A stretch of 64,000 bases of DNA from Lysobacter gummosus (GCF_001442805.1 NZ_CP011131.1:3038001-3102000), one strand, 5' to 3'; counted from the first letter of the stretch, positions 23,435 to 36,978 are shown. Notes: generated by a model from the letters alone, not told the origin. A program made the numbers and translations.

Positions 23435-24496
23435 TCAATCGCCCACATCGTGCTCTTCGTGATCGGCCAGATACAGCTCGCCTTCGATCAGACGGAAGTT
23501 CATGCGGTACCCCGCTCCGCCGCTCTGCGGCCACTGCAACATGGCGGTGGCATCGACCACATAGCTGTCGTCCACGACTTCGAGCATGGCGCCGTCGGGC
23601 GCCAGATCGATCTGCAAGGCGCGCTCGCCCGGGGCGGCGCCGTCGCGCCGGGTGACCGAGGCGAAGCGCCGGTGCTCGTCGATGCGGCTCAACTGCACGT
23701 GGCTGAGCATGCCGACGGTATCGATGAAGGCGCGGCGCCGCTGCGCGTCGGCGAACACGGCTTCTGGCTCGGCGGCGTTCTTGCCCGCGGCGGTGGGGCC
23801 CGGACGCAGATGTGCGGCGAGATCGCTGTCGCGGCCGGCTTGCAGGGCCTCGCGCATGGCCTGCAATTGCGCGATCACGCGCTCCTCCGGCGTTTGTTCG
23901 ACGACCCGGCGCAGCGCCTTGCCGTCCCATTCGAAGGCGTAGTAACCCAGCGTCCTGGGAAACGGCAGCATGCACGCCTCCAGGCCGTCGACCCACAGGC
24001 GGCCGTCGCGGATCCCGCGTACCTGCGGGCAGTCGGCGAACACGTCGGTCTGGTCCGGCTGCAATTGCAGGCCGTCCTCGCGCGCCAGCAACAGACGCAC
24101 GCGCTTGGCGACGTGGCGCATCGCGCCCTCCTCGCCGATGCCGTACTCGATCACCACATCGTTGCGGCCGTCGCGATCGAGATCGCCGACGAAATGGCCG
24201 ACGTCGAAACGGTCGAACCCGGGATCGGCCTTGCGTACGATCGCATCGGCCTGCTCGATCAGCGGGTCCAGCGGCGGCGTGTCGTGCGGCGAGGTGCCGC
24301 CCCAGTTCAAGGCCGGGTCCGTGGCCGGATTGATGGAGGCATCGGCCGTTTTAACCGGCGCCGCCGGTTCGACCGCGCCGCCTTTGCCGTCATCGCCGCC
24401 GCAACCGGCCAGCGCCAGCAACGCCGCCAGCGACGCGGCGCGCGCGGCGCGCGCGGCGGGAAGCGCGAAGCTTCCCGCCCGGAACGCCGGACTCAC
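23435..24496 (-). CDS. Lipoprotein of unknown function between A2M and PBP1C
   Basis: A 353-residue predicted lipoprotein with lipobox LAGC about 30 residues in. The mature part starts with a disordered Gly/Ala/Pro stretch. It continues with VGDLDRDGRNDVVIEYG, a calcium-binding FG-GAP/VCBS-like loop, and ends in a region with an NTF2-like look. The GTG start at 24496 overlaps the TGA of the macroglobulin gene by four bases (GTGA), which implies translational coupling. It is 97 bp before pbpC. I do not recognise a named family; its position suggests a periplasmic partner of the A2M-PBP1C pair. Confidence 0.8.
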   Translation of the reverse strand: MSPAFRAGSFALPAARAARAASLAALLALAGCGGDDGKGGAVEPAAPVKTADASINPATDPALNWGGTSPHDTPPLDPLIEQADAIVRKADPGFDRFDVGHFVGDLDRDGRNDVVIEYGIGEEGAMRHVAKRVRLLLAREDGLQLQPDQTDVFADCPQVRGIRDGRLWVDGLEACMLPFPRTLGYYAFEWDGKALRRVVEQTPEERVIAQLQAMREALQAGRDSDLAAHLRPGPTAAGKNAAEPEAVFADAQRRRAFIDTVGMLSHVQLSRIDEHRRFASVTRRDGAAPGERALQIDLAPDGAMLEVVDDSYVVDATAMLQWPQSGGAGYRMNFRLIEGELYLADHEEHDVGD

Positions 24497-27400
24497 GGCT
24501 GGCGCACCGACAAGCTGGCCGGGCTGGCCTTGCCGACACCGCGCAGCTCGGGACGGTACATGTCCTCGACCAGCGACGGCGGCACCGTGTAAGTACCCGG
24601 CGTCACCGCGCGCACCAGATAGAACACGCGCGCGGTCTGGTTGGCGTCGAGCTTCAGCGCGGCGATGTAGCGATCGTCGCGGAACTCCTCGTGCTTGACG
24701 TCGGCGGCGCTGGAACGCTCGGAGACTTCGATCCCGTCGACCACCACGCCGGCCCATTGCTTGCCGTCGCCGAGGTTGAAGTTCTCGATCTCAAGGCCGG
24801 CCGGCAACAGATCGGTGAGCAGCGCGTCGGGCATGGCGCTGTGAGCCTTGATCTTCACCTGCACGATCAACGCCTCGCCCTCGACCAGACTGCCTCCGCT
24901 CCAATCCTTGCCCTCGGTGGTGTAGTACTTGCGCGCGACCTCGATCTGCGAATCGTCGGCGGCCGGCGCGGTGCGCGGCACGCCGGCGACTTCGAAGCTG
25001 GCGTACAGCGGCGGCTGGCCGCTGGGCGCGAAGCTCACGCCGGAGGCGAGCGTGGCGTAGTCGAACACGCGGCCGATCAGCTTGGCCGGATCGGCGTCGG
25101 TGGAGGCGCCGGCCACGGTCCAGCGGCCGGAGATCTGCTTGCCCTGCTCGGCCATCAAGGCCTTGCCCAGGCGCGCCAGGGCGACCTGTTCCTGCGTGCT
25201 CAGATACAGCCAGCCGCTGTTGCGGCGCGCATCCAGATCGCGGCCCATCGACACCGTGCGCGCGTCGTATTCGGGCTGCGACAGCTTGTGCTCGTGCACC
25301 AGCGCGATCATCAGCGCGTCGTCGCGCAGGCGGCTGCCGTAATCGCCCAGATACGGCGGACGCTGGGCCGGATCGCGCGCGAAGCCTTCCTTGATCGCCT
25401 TGCCGCCGCGCGCCTTGTCGCCCTGCAGCGACAGCGCCAGGCCCAGGTGCACCAGCGGCAGACCGGTCAGGCTCTGCTTGCGGTCGTTGTCGTACAACGC
25501 GCGCAGCGTTCCCAGCGGCGCGCGGTTGACGCGGGCCAGCACGTAACCAGCGTGGGCCTGATAGGCGAACTTCAGATGTTCGCGCCGGTCGTAGCCGTAG
25601 AACGAGGCATTGCCGGAGAGCAGATCCTCGCTGAGCACCTTCAGCGCTTTTTGCAGCATCGCCTCGGGCACGGCGAAGCCGCCGTCGCGCGCATCGAGCA
25701 GGAACTCGACCACGTACGGCGTCAGCGCCGGGTTGACGGTATCGCCGTCGCCCCACATCGAGAAATGGCCCGAGGCGATCTGCATCGCCGCCAGGCGGCC
25801 GAACGCGCCTTCCATGCGCGCGCGCCGCTGTTTGGCGTCGATGCCCTTGACCCCGAGCATCTTCGCCGTGGCCTCGTCCAGTTCCAGCGCGGCATAACCC
25901 TTGCTGGTGGTCTGCTCGGCGCAGCCGTAGGGATACTCCAGCGCGCCCTGCAATGCGCTGGCGAAGGGAATCGGCGGCAGCGCGCTGACCACCATGCGCG
26001 CGTTGACCGAATCGGGCATCAGGCCGTCGGCGAAATCGGTACCGAGCTGGACCGCGCCGATCTCGTCGAGCACGCGGGTGCGCGAACGCAGCACCGACGG
26101 CCAGGCCGGACGCACCGGCAGATCGTAGCGGCGGTCGACCTTGTAGCCGTTGCCGTCCACCCGCACCCGCACTTGCGCGGTGGTGTAGCCCTCGCGCGCA
26201 GCGACCGGGAAGGTCAGGGTCTTCTTGGCTTCCACGCCCAGGCTGAGCTTGTGCTCGCCGTCGCTGAGCGACAGCGGGCCGATGCCTTCGACCTTGACCG
26301 CGAACTCGCCCGGCTTGCCGGTGAAATTCTGCACGTCGAGGGTGACGTTGCTCTTGTCGCCCGGCGCCAGCACACGCGGCGTGCTGGCTTCGGCCAACAC
26401 CGGCGCGCGCACCACGGTCTCGGCGTCCTTGTTGCCGTAACTGCCGCCGGAGTAGACCAGGGCCGAAACGCGCACAGTGCCGTTGAAGTCGGGCACGGCG
26501 AGCTTGATCCGGGCGATGCCCTGCGCGTCGAGCTTCACCGGCCCTGCGAACAGGTCGACGGTCTGCACGCGCGCGGTCGGACGCCGCGCCTGCGGCAAGG
26601 CCTCCAGCGCCATGTCGCCGCCGAAACGGATCTTGGCGGTGTCGCCTTCGTAGCTTTCGATCACCCGCCCATACACGTCGTAAGCATCCACGCCCAGGCG
26701 ACGCTGCGCGAAGAAATGCGCGGCCGCGTCCGGCACCGGGAAGCGGGTGATGTTGAGGATGCCGACATCGACCGCGGACACGGTGACGTAGGCGTCCTTG
26801 CCGGCCAGTTGCGGTGCGCTGACGATCACCGGCAGATCCTGCTCGGGCTTCATCAGCTTGGGCACGTTGATACCGACGGCGATCTTGCGATCGCGCCGGT
26901 CCATCGGCACATGGACCACGCCGACCGCGCGCGCCGGGGTGATCTTGCTCGGCGCGCTGCCGCCGCGGAACACCAGCGCGGTCACGTAGATGTCGTGACG
27001 CTCCCAGTCGGCGGTCACCGGAATCTTGAACTTGCTGCCGGCCTTGGCTTCGATCGCCTGCACATAGAGCATGCGGTCGGCTTCGACCATCAGCAGGCCA
27101 GGGCCTTCGTGCGGCGGGGTGATCGCGACCTCCAGCGTGTCGCCGGCCTTGTACGAGGTCTTGTCCAGCGCCAGCTTGACCTTGTCCGGGCGCGCGTCCA
27201 GGCCGCGGTTCTGATCGTCCCAACTCCAGCCGGCACGGAACGGATAACGGGTGGTGAGCTTGGTCGCCGGATCGAACACGTCCAGGCGGTATTCGCCCCA
27301 CTCCACCGGGAAGCTGAGCTTGGCCACCGACGCGCCGACATCGACGTTGCGCACTTCCACGTCCTGATAGCGGCGGGTGAAGTCGTAATCCCAGCCGCCG

Positions 27401-29487
27401 TCGTCGGCGTAGTTCCAGTGGTAATCGCGATGTTCGCGCACCAGGGTCACGCGCAGGCCTGTGGCCGGACGCGTCTTGCCGTCGCTGCCGACGCGGGTGA
27501 TCTCGAAGCCGGCGTTGCCGTTGCTGTCGGTGCCGTCCTTGTCGTCGAACAAGGGCCGCACGCCGACCAGCGCATCGGCCGGCCACAGCACGCGCTTGAC
27601 GCTGCGGTTGACGCTGCGGCCGCCGGTTTCGTACACGCTGCCGGTAACGATGGCGGCGATGGTGCTGACCGGCTTGGCCTCGTCCGGCAGGGCGATGTCC
27701 TGGGTCAGCTTGCCTTGCTCATCCAAAGTCGTATCGATCACGTCCTTGGCTTCTTTCGGCAAAGTCAGGGTCGGATCGCCGAAGAAATAACCCGGCAGTT
27801 GTTCCAGCGGATGCTGCTCGACCGCGACGGTCATCTTCGCGGTGAAACGGTTGCCCGCGGCCGGCGCACCGTACAGATAGGCCGCGTCGACGCCGAGCTT
27901 GAACGGCTGGCCGGGCTTGAGCACCGGCTGCGCGCTCAGATCCATCTTCAGCCGCTCGGGCAGGAATTCCTCGATGCGCAGGGTCATGCCCTGCACCGCT
28001 TCCTTGCTGCTCGGATCGGTGCGGAACTCGACCCGCCAGCGGCCGGTGGCGGCGTCGGCGGGAATCAGCTGCGAATGGCGCACATAACCCTGCGCATCGG
28101 GCTGCAGGCGCGTTTCCAGGAAGGTCTTGCCGTCGGGCTGCACGTAGCGCAGGAACACCGGCTGCAGGGCCTTGCCCTTGGCGTCGATCGGCTTGCCGTC
28201 CTGGTCGCGCAGCAGCGCCGACAGCCGCACGGTCTCGCCGGGGCGATACAGATCGCGGCCGGACCAGGCGAACACGTCGAACCAGGCCTGCTCGCGGCCG
28301 GCGACGGCGAATTCGGACAGGTCCAGTGCTGGCTGGTTGAACGGCAACATCGACACGTCGCTGCCCTTGCTCGCGATCAGCACGTGGCCGGCGTCGAGCT
28401 TGTAGCCGAGCATGGCGTTGCCGTTGCCGTCGGTCTCGCCCTTGAGCACCGGCTCGCCTTGCGCGTCGATCACTTTCAACGTCACGCCGCCGACCGCGCC
28501 GCCCTTTTCCAGCGAGGCCACGTGCACGAACAGCTTGTCCTTATAGGCGCGCGCGTGCAGGCCCAGGTCGCTGACGGTGAAGAAGGCGGTCTCGAACTCG
28601 TCCTTGAACTGGCCGGCGCGCTTCATCACCGCGAAGTACAAGCCCGGCTCCTGCAGTTCCTTGATGTCCTGCAGCGGCAGATAGGTCAGCACGCGCTCGT
28701 TGGGCTTGCCGCCGAGCACGAAGCGATTGACGTAGACCGGCTCGGCCAGCTTGGACAGCGGCTTCTTGTCGTCCCAGTCGCGTTCCAGTTCCCAACTGCC
28801 CTTGCGGCCGCCGCGCTGATATTCGGAGAAGAACTTCGGCAGTTCCTTTTCCTTGACCCGCAGGAATTCGACATCGACCTCCGGCACGTTGATCGACACC
28901 ACCGGCAGGCCGCGGCTGTCGCGCGCCGGCAGCACGCTGCCCTGCGAGGCGAAACCGACCACCGGGTCCAACGGACCGGTGTAGACCTGCTTGCTGATCG
29001 GCTGGCCGATGCGGTCGCCGGCCGCCGCGGTGAGGCCGGCCTTGATCGTGACGGTGTAGTCCTTGCTCGCTTCCACGTGCGGGAAGCGCAGGATCTTGCC
29101 GCCGTCGTCCAGCACCCAGCCGCCCTGCACCGCCGCGCCGTTCTTGTCGGTCACCGCGAGCAGTTCGTCGAAGCTTTGCGTGCCGACCAGCGGCTGGCTG
29201 AATTCCAGCGCGATCGCCAGTTCGTCGCCGCGCTTCTGGTCCGGATAGGCTGCGATCAGGGCGAAGCCCTTGACCGCTTCGCGCTTGGCCTGGATCGCTT
29301 CGCCGCTGACCGTGGGCAGCTGGCCGGTGGTGTCGCGCTTGCAGCCGGCGACCAGCGCGGTCGCCGCGATCAGCAGCGCCGCCGCCGTGCGCGCCCAGGC
29401 GCCGGGCCGGCTCGCGCCGCGCGCCGCGTAGAGGGTTGAGAGAGCGGTTTTATCCGCGAGTCCATCCAGGGGCTTAGCGCGCATCAT
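24493..29487 (-). CDS. Bacterial alpha-2-macroglobulin, thioester type, lipoprotein
   Basis: A 1664-residue periplasmic protease trap like E. coli YfhM. The N-terminus has a hydrophobic signal ending in LVAGC, predicting a lipid anchor. Macroglobulin-like MG domains and an alpha-2-macroglobulin domain follow. The thioester motif CAEQ (Cys1189, Gln1192) is intact within YPYGCAEQTTSKGY, followed by the alpha-alpha toroid and receptor-binding-like C-terminus. Such proteins bind attacking proteases covalently after bait cleavage. It is first in the operon with a lipoprotein and pbpC, so protease defence is tied to wall repair. The start is the first of two adjacent ATGs (29487 and 29484). Confidence 0.96.
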   Translation of the reverse strand: MMRAKPLDGLADKTALSTLYAARGASRPGAWARTAAALLIAATALVAGCKRDTTGQLPTVSGEAIQAKREAVKGFALIAAYPDQKRGDELAIALEFSQPLVGTQSFDELLAVTDKNGAAVQGGWVLDDGGKILRFPHVEASKDYTVTIKAGLTAAAGDRIGQPISKQVYTGPLDPVVGFASQGSVLPARDSRGLPVVSINVPEVDVEFLRVKEKELPKFFSEYQRGGRKGSWELERDWDDKKPLSKLAEPVYVNRFVLGGKPNERVLTYLPLQDIKELQEPGLYFAVMKRAGQFKDEFETAFFTVSDLGLHARAYKDKLFVHVASLEKGGAVGGVTLKVIDAQGEPVLKGETDGNGNAMLGYKLDAGHVLIASKGSDVSMLPFNQPALDLSEFAVAGREQAWFDVFAWSGRDLYRPGETVRLSALLRDQDGKPIDAKGKALQPVFLRYVQPDGKTFLETRLQPDAQGYVRHSQLIPADAATGRWRVEFRTDPSSKEAVQGMTLRIEEFLPERLKMDLSAQPVLKPGQPFKLGVDAAYLYGAPAAGNRFTAKMTVAVEQHPLEQLPGYFFGDPTLTLPKEAKDVIDTTLDEQGKLTQDIALPDEAKPVSTIAAIVTGSVYETGGRSVNRSVKRVLWPADALVGVRPLFDDKDGTDSNGNAGFEITRVGSDGKTRPATGLRVTLVREHRDYHWNYADDGGWDYDFTRRYQDVEVRNVDVGASVAKLSFPVEWGEYRLDVFDPATKLTTRYPFRAGWSWDDQNRGLDARPDKVKLALDKTSYKAGDTLEVAITPPHEGPGLLMVEADRMLYVQAIEAKAGSKFKIPVTADWERHDIYVTALVFRGGSAPSKITPARAVGVVHVPMDRRDRKIAVGINVPKLMKPEQDLPVIVSAPQLAGKDAYVTVSAVDVGILNITRFPVPDAAAHFFAQRRLGVDAYDVYGRVIESYEGDTAKIRFGGDMALEALPQARRPTARVQTVDLFAGPVKLDAQGIARIKLAVPDFNGTVRVSALVYSGGSYGNKDAETVVRAPVLAEASTPRVLAPGDKSNVTLDVQNFTGKPGEFAVKVEGIGPLSLSDGEHKLSLGVEAKKTLTFPVAAREGYTTAQVRVRVDGNGYKVDRRYDLPVRPAWPSVLRSRTRVLDEIGAVQLGTDFADGLMPDSVNARMVVSALPPIPFASALQGALEYPYGCAEQTTSKGYAALELDEATAKMLGVKGIDAKQRRARMEGAFGRLAAMQIASGHFSMWGDGDTVNPALTPYVVEFLLDARDGGFAVPEAMLQKALKVLSEDLLSGNASFYGYDRREHLKFAYQAHAGYVLARVNRAPLGTLRALYDNDRKQSLTGLPLVHLGLALSLQGDKARGGKAIKEGFARDPAQRPPYLGDYGSRLRDDALMIALVHEHKLSQPEYDARTVSMGRDLDARRNSGWLYLSTQEQVALARLGKALMAEQGKQISGRWTVAGASTDADPAKLIGRVFDYATLASGVSFAPSGQPPLYASFEVAGVPRTAPAADDSQIEVARKYYTTEGKDWSGGSLVEGEALIVQVKIKAHSAMPDALLTDLLPAGLEIENFNLGDGKQWAGVVVDGIEVSERSSAADVKHEEFRDDRYIAALKLDANQTARVFYLVRAVTPGTYTVPPSLVEDMYRPELRGVGKASPASLSVRQP

Positions 29488-29978
29488 GCGTATCTCTCAG
29501 GAAACTGCGACTGAGTATAGAACGAGCGCATGCAAGCGGTAATCGCGCAGCGAGCTGTGTCGCCGTGGCCGGCGGTGAGCGATCGACTGGGTCGGCGCGG
29601 GGTTGCTGTCGCCTGCGCGAGTGCGCGCCGCGTACCGGCGCGCCGATGCGCTCGCGGCCTCACCGCGAACATGTCGCGCCACCGCTCGATCCACGTTTTG
29701 TGCCGGTGCACAAATTTCGCCCATATACCCCGGGCATTACCAAAAGTTATGGACGGCCCCGCGTGGACAAGAGTGCTGCGCCGCGTCGCATATTCCCGGC
29801 GACGGCTATCACGGCACGGCATTGACTAACGCCGGAAACGATGAATTCCGATTATTCGAAGCGATCGCGGCACCGATGCATGCAGCCAGACGCAGCGGCG
29901 AAATTCAATCGCGATCACATTATCTTTCCGCCGACATTTAAAAATCGATCCGCTCGCCACGATTATTTATGCTGCGTT

Positions 29979-30014
29979 GCAACATAAGCAATGAAACATT
30001 ATTACCGAAGATAT
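29979..30014 (+). promoter_or_regulatory. Conserved AT-rich element upstream of M4 protease 1
   Basis: Contains GCAACATAAG (29979-29988) and, three bases on, TGAAACATTATTAC (29992-30005). Both blocks recur almost unchanged upstream of the paralogous protease at 32345-32369. It lies about 320 bases before the start codon. The AT content against a GC-rich background suggests a promoter or activator site. Confidence 0.5.
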
Positions 30015-30137
30015 TATTCGGTGCGCAAACAGGGAAAATAGCCAAAGCCAATCAGCGCAAGGCTTTCAGCCCAATTCCCACTACTGCCGGGAAAATCACC
30101 GCCGCCGGCCCTGTGTGATCGCCGCCGCCCGATTTGA

Positions 30138-31847
<1,710 letters not shown>

Positions 31848-31928
31848 GATCGCGCGGCGCTTGCCGCGGCGCACATGCTCATCTCCCGGTGTGCGCCGCC
31901 GCGGCTTGCGATCGCGAAGGCAACAACG

Positions 31929-31954
31929 AAAACCCCGGTCTCGGCCGGGGTTTT
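31929..31954 (+). terminator. Rho-independent terminator after M4 protease 1
   Basis: AAAACCCCGG and CCGGGGTTTT form a perfect 10-bp stem with loop TCTCGG. CTTTT follows. It starts 82 bases after the stop codon. Confidence 0.88.
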
Positions 31955-32344
31955 CTTTTGCCGGTACGGCATTGGCGCGGCTCACGGCACGAGCCGATCG
32001 CCCCGGACTCCGATCCGGACGGATCACCGTGCCCGGTTCGAAGCCGGGCGCTACTGCCGTTGTGCGGCGCCGTTCCGGTTTTTGAAAAACGACTTCGGCT
32101 TATGAATAAACATAATAATCGAATAGTGCTATGCAGCCCGCAGAACCACGCGTGCAAGGGTCACACCAGCTGGTGGACATAATCGCTTCTGCGGTGAACT
32201 GCGTAATTCGACAGAAACGTACGCGCTCATCGACATGCACCTCGCCGGAGGATTTAAGGCACTTCGACGACTGCAGTCACATTAATCCAACGCACAGAGG
32301 CCGCCGCACCCTACCCGGGGTTCGCAATACCTTGCTGCAGCGCA

Positions 32345-32369
32345 GCAACATAAGTGAAATATTATTACG
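32345..32369 (+). promoter_or_regulatory. Conserved AT-rich element upstream of M4 protease 2
   Basis: GCAACATAAG followed at once by TGAAATATTATTAC. It matches the element at 29979-30005 except for three missing bases between the blocks and one C/T difference. It lies about 350 bases before the protease start. Confidence 0.5.
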
Positions 32370-32650
32370 ACGATTTTCAACCTCCCCATTTGGGCGCCAA
32401 TCGCCGCGAGCGAGGCGGCAGAACGCTTTCAGAAGAAATCATGTTGCGAACGCACACGCACAGGTCGCACTCGGTTTGTGACCTCCGTACACGTCGTTGA
32501 CGGCTTTTTCGGCTCGTCCATAGCGTCCCTCCGCCGCGCTACGCGTCAGCGCGGTATCCGCATCGAAGTTCGACGACACGCACGGCCTCGGGCACGGATC
32601 GCCGGAAGCGGCGCGTGCGAACTACGGAAGAGCGGATGCACGAGCAATGA

Positions 32651-34612
<1,962 letters not shown>

Positions 34613-34641
34613 TCCATCGGCGACCCGCATGATCGCCTTGG

Positions 34642-34665
34642 AAACCCCGGCTTCGGCCGGGGTTT
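34642..34665 (+). terminator. Rho-independent terminator after M4 protease 2
   Basis: AAACCCCGGC and GCCGGGGTTT form a perfect 10-bp stem closed by a TTCG tetraloop, followed by TCTTTTTT. It lies 30 bases after the stop and shares its stem core with the terminator of copy 1. Confidence 0.92.
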
Positions 34666-34701
34666 TCTTTTTTCACCCGATGCTCTGCACGACAACGCGC
34701 T

Positions 34702-34820
34702 GCAGTTCCCCCCTTTGAAAAAGGGGGTTAGGGGGGGATTTGCTGTTGCTGTTGGTTTTCTGGGTACGGCGCCAAAAGCAAATCCCCCTTAGCCCCCCCT
34801 TTTTCAAAGGGGGGAACTGC
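34702..34820. repeat. Large inverted repeat, C-tract (CCCCCCTTTGAAAAAGGGGG) family
   Basis: Arms 34702-34744 and 34777-34820 are near-exact reverse complements of about 43 bp. Each arm itself holds a short palindrome around TTTGAAAAA, so a cruciform or four-hairpin structure can form. The centre of about 32 bp is not conserved. Related copies lie at 4655-4696 and in tandem at 48051-48405. Confidence 0.9.
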
Positions 34821-34873
34821 ACGGAAGGGAACAGCATGGGAGGGAACAGCATGGGAGGAAACAGCGCGTTCGC

Positions 34874-35230
34874 TCAGAAACTCACGATCGGCTTGAACCC
34901 GCCGTAGATCATCCGCTTGAGGTCGAACGGCATCTTCTTGGGGTCCATATTCGCCAACCGCGGATCGTTGAGGACCCGCTTGTTGATCTTGTCGCGCTGC
35001 GCCCGCGTCTTGTACACGATCCACGAGAACACCACGACTTCCCCCGGCTTGAGCTTCACCGCTTGCGGAAACGAAGTGGTCTTGCCGGGTGCGACGTCGT
35101 CCTCGACCGTCTCCATATACGCCTGGGCGCCATGCTCCATCCAGACCTTGCCGGCCTTGCGCGCCAGCGCGCGATACGCGGCGAGATTCTTCTTCGGCAC
35201 CGCCAGTACGAAACCATCCACGTAGCTCAT
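34874..35230 (-). CDS. DUF1428 family protein (YbaA-like)
   Basis: A 118-residue protein matching the DUF1428 pattern: MSYVDGFVLAVPKKNLAAYR at the start, a central KPGEVVVFSWIVYKTRAQRD and a C-terminal FDLKRMIYGGFKPI. The fold is a ferredoxin-like alpha/beta dimer in solved family members; no activity is established. The ATG at 35230 has GGAGG just upstream on the coding strand. It follows the drug exporter gene by 50 bp in the same direction, so the two may share a transcript. Confidence 0.88.
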   Translation of the reverse strand: MSYVDGFVLAVPKKNLAAYRALARKAGKVWMEHGAQAYMETVEDDVAPGKTTSFPQAVKLKPGEVVVFSWIVYKTRAQRDKINKRVLNDPRLANMDPKKMPFDLKRMIYGGFKPIVSF

Positions 35231-35280
35231 ACATCCTCCGATAGAACAATGGCCCCTGTGTTGGACAAGCCCGCGCCGCG

Positions 35281-36744
35281 TCAGTGCAGCGCGGGCGCGG
35301 CCTCTTGCGCCGTGTCCTGCGCCGGCGCACGCAGCAACAAACCGCCGAGCAAAGCCGCGCTGAAACCGAATACCGCGCCGACCAGAAACGCGATGTGATA
35401 GCCGCTGGCCAGCGCCGCGAGCGGATCGCCGCCGGCGCCGAGCGCGCCGCTCGTGCGCGAGGCCGCCAGGCTGGCCAGAATCGCCAGGCCGAGCGCGCCG
35501 CCCATCATGAAAGCGGTGTTGACCACGCCCGAGGCCAGGCCCGATTCCGACGGCGCGACATCGCTCATCGCCGCCAGCAGCATCGGATTGAAAGCGATGC
35601 CCGCTCCCAGGCCCAGCAACAACATGCCCGGCAGCACGTCGCGCAGGAATTCGCCGTTGACCGGCGCGCGCGCGAACAGCAACAGGCCGACGGTCGCCAG
35701 CGCCAGGCCGAAGGCCAGGGGCCAGCGAACGCCGAAACGCATCACCAGCTTCGCCGACAAGCCCAGCGAAAACGCCGCCATGATCAGGTTCGCCGGCAGA
35801 AACGCCAGCCCCACCTGCATCGGCGTGTAGTGCAGCACCAGTTGCATGTACAGCGCCGAGAGGAAGAACCACGCGAACATCGCCGCCGCCCACAGCACGC
35901 CGACCACGTTGGCGACCGCGACATTGCGCAGGCGGAACAGGCTCAACGGCATCAGCGGCGCGCGCACTCGCGATTCGATCCACAAGAACGCAGCCAGCAA
36001 CGCCGCCGCGGCGCCCAGCAAACCCAGCGTGCGCAGCGAGGTCCAGCCGGCTTCGTTGCCGTTGACGATGGCGTATACCGCCAGCATCAACGAAGCGGTC
36101 ACGGTCACCGAACCGGCCACGTCCAGATGCCCTTCGCCCTGCCCGGGCGCGGCCGGCAGCAGCTTCAAGGTCGCGGCGAGCACGATCGCGCCGAGCGGAA
36201 TATTGACCAGGAAGATCCAGTGCCAATTGAGCGCGTCGGTCAGCAGACCGCCGAGCAGCACGCCGACGCTGCCGCCGCCGGCGCAGACGAAGCTGTACAC
36301 GCCCATGGCCTTGGCACGATCGGCCGGCTCGGTAAACAGATTCATGATCAACGACAACGCCACCGCGGTGACGACGGCGCCGCCCAATCCCTGCACGCCG
36401 CGCGCGGCGACCAGGAACACCTGACTGCCGGCCATGCCGCAGGCCAGCGAGGCCAGGGTGAAGATCGCGATGCCGATCAGGAACACGCGCCGATGTCCGA
36501 ACAGATCGCCCAGGCGCCCGCCCAACAGCAGGAAACCGCCGAAAGTCAGCAGATAAGCGTTGACCACCCAGGCCAGCGAGGTCTCGGTGAACTTCAGATC
36601 GGTACGGATCGACGGCAACGCCACGTTCACGATGGTGGTGTCGAGCACGATCATCAGCGCGCCCATGCACAGCACGGCCAATGCGACCCAGCGATTGCCG
36701 TGGGCGCTGCGCGCGGATGAGGAAACGGGTTCGGGTGTGGTCAT
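35281..36744 (-). CDS. DHA2 family MFS drug exporter (EmrB/QacA type)
   Basis: A 487-residue inner-membrane proton-coupled antiporter with about 14 predicted helices. Motif A (GGRLGDLFGHRRV) follows helix 2, and the LDTTIVNVALPSI motif in helix 1 is the hallmark of the 14-helix DHA2 group. No adjacent EmrA-like membrane-fusion gene or TetR regulator is present, so it probably works alone across the inner membrane. The ATG at 36744 (MTTPEPVSSS) is chosen; a longer frame adds over 70 unrelated residues. Substrates cannot be predicted. Confidence 0.92.
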   Translation of the reverse strand: MTTPEPVSSSARSAHGNRWVALAVLCMGALMIVLDTTIVNVALPSIRTDLKFTETSLAWVVNAYLLTFGGFLLLGGRLGDLFGHRRVFLIGIAIFTLASLACGMAGSQVFLVAARGVQGLGGAVVTAVALSLIMNLFTEPADRAKAMGVYSFVCAGGGSVGVLLGGLLTDALNWHWIFLVNIPLGAIVLAATLKLLPAAPGQGEGHLDVAGSVTVTASLMLAVYAIVNGNEAGWTSLRTLGLLGAAAALLAAFLWIESRVRAPLMPLSLFRLRNVAVANVVGVLWAAAMFAWFFLSALYMQLVLHYTPMQVGLAFLPANLIMAAFSLGLSAKLVMRFGVRWPLAFGLALATVGLLLFARAPVNGEFLRDVLPGMLLLGLGAGIAFNPMLLAAMSDVAPSESGLASGVVNTAFMMGGALGLAILASLAASRTSGALGAGGDPLAALASGYHIAFLVGAVFGFSAALLGGLLLRAPAQDTAQEAAPALH

Positions 36745-36978
36745 CGGCAAGTCCTGGTATCGCGCGTGATGGCGGATTGCGGCGCTGGCGCATCTAGCGC
36801 GGGCGCGGCGCCGCAACGGGTCGCGGGCGTAAGTCGCGCGTCGCATCCGCGGCGGAGCGATCGCGCGTTCGAAAGAGGGCCGGTCCAATATCCCCACTCG
36901 TGCGCGGCCGCCACAGTGTGGTTTGTCATCTCCGGCCAAGCCGCCGGCGCGCCGATGCGCGGGCACGCGCACAACGCA

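Noticed and set aside
24496..24757. Longer N-terminus for the lipoprotein gene starting at 24757
   Set aside because: The extra residues are Arg/Gly-rich, overlap the macroglobulin gene and destroy the signal peptide.
24691..29439. Very long open frame (about 1580 codons) antisense to the alpha-2-macroglobulin gene
   Set aside because: It is a by-product of high third-position GC. The translation is His/Arg/Gln-rich with no known domain, and the sense frame has clear motifs.
32028..32050. Possible tRNA T-arm (CCCGGTTCGAAGCCGGGC)
   Set aside because: It has the TTCGA loop and a stem, but no acceptor, D or anticodon arms can be drawn around it.
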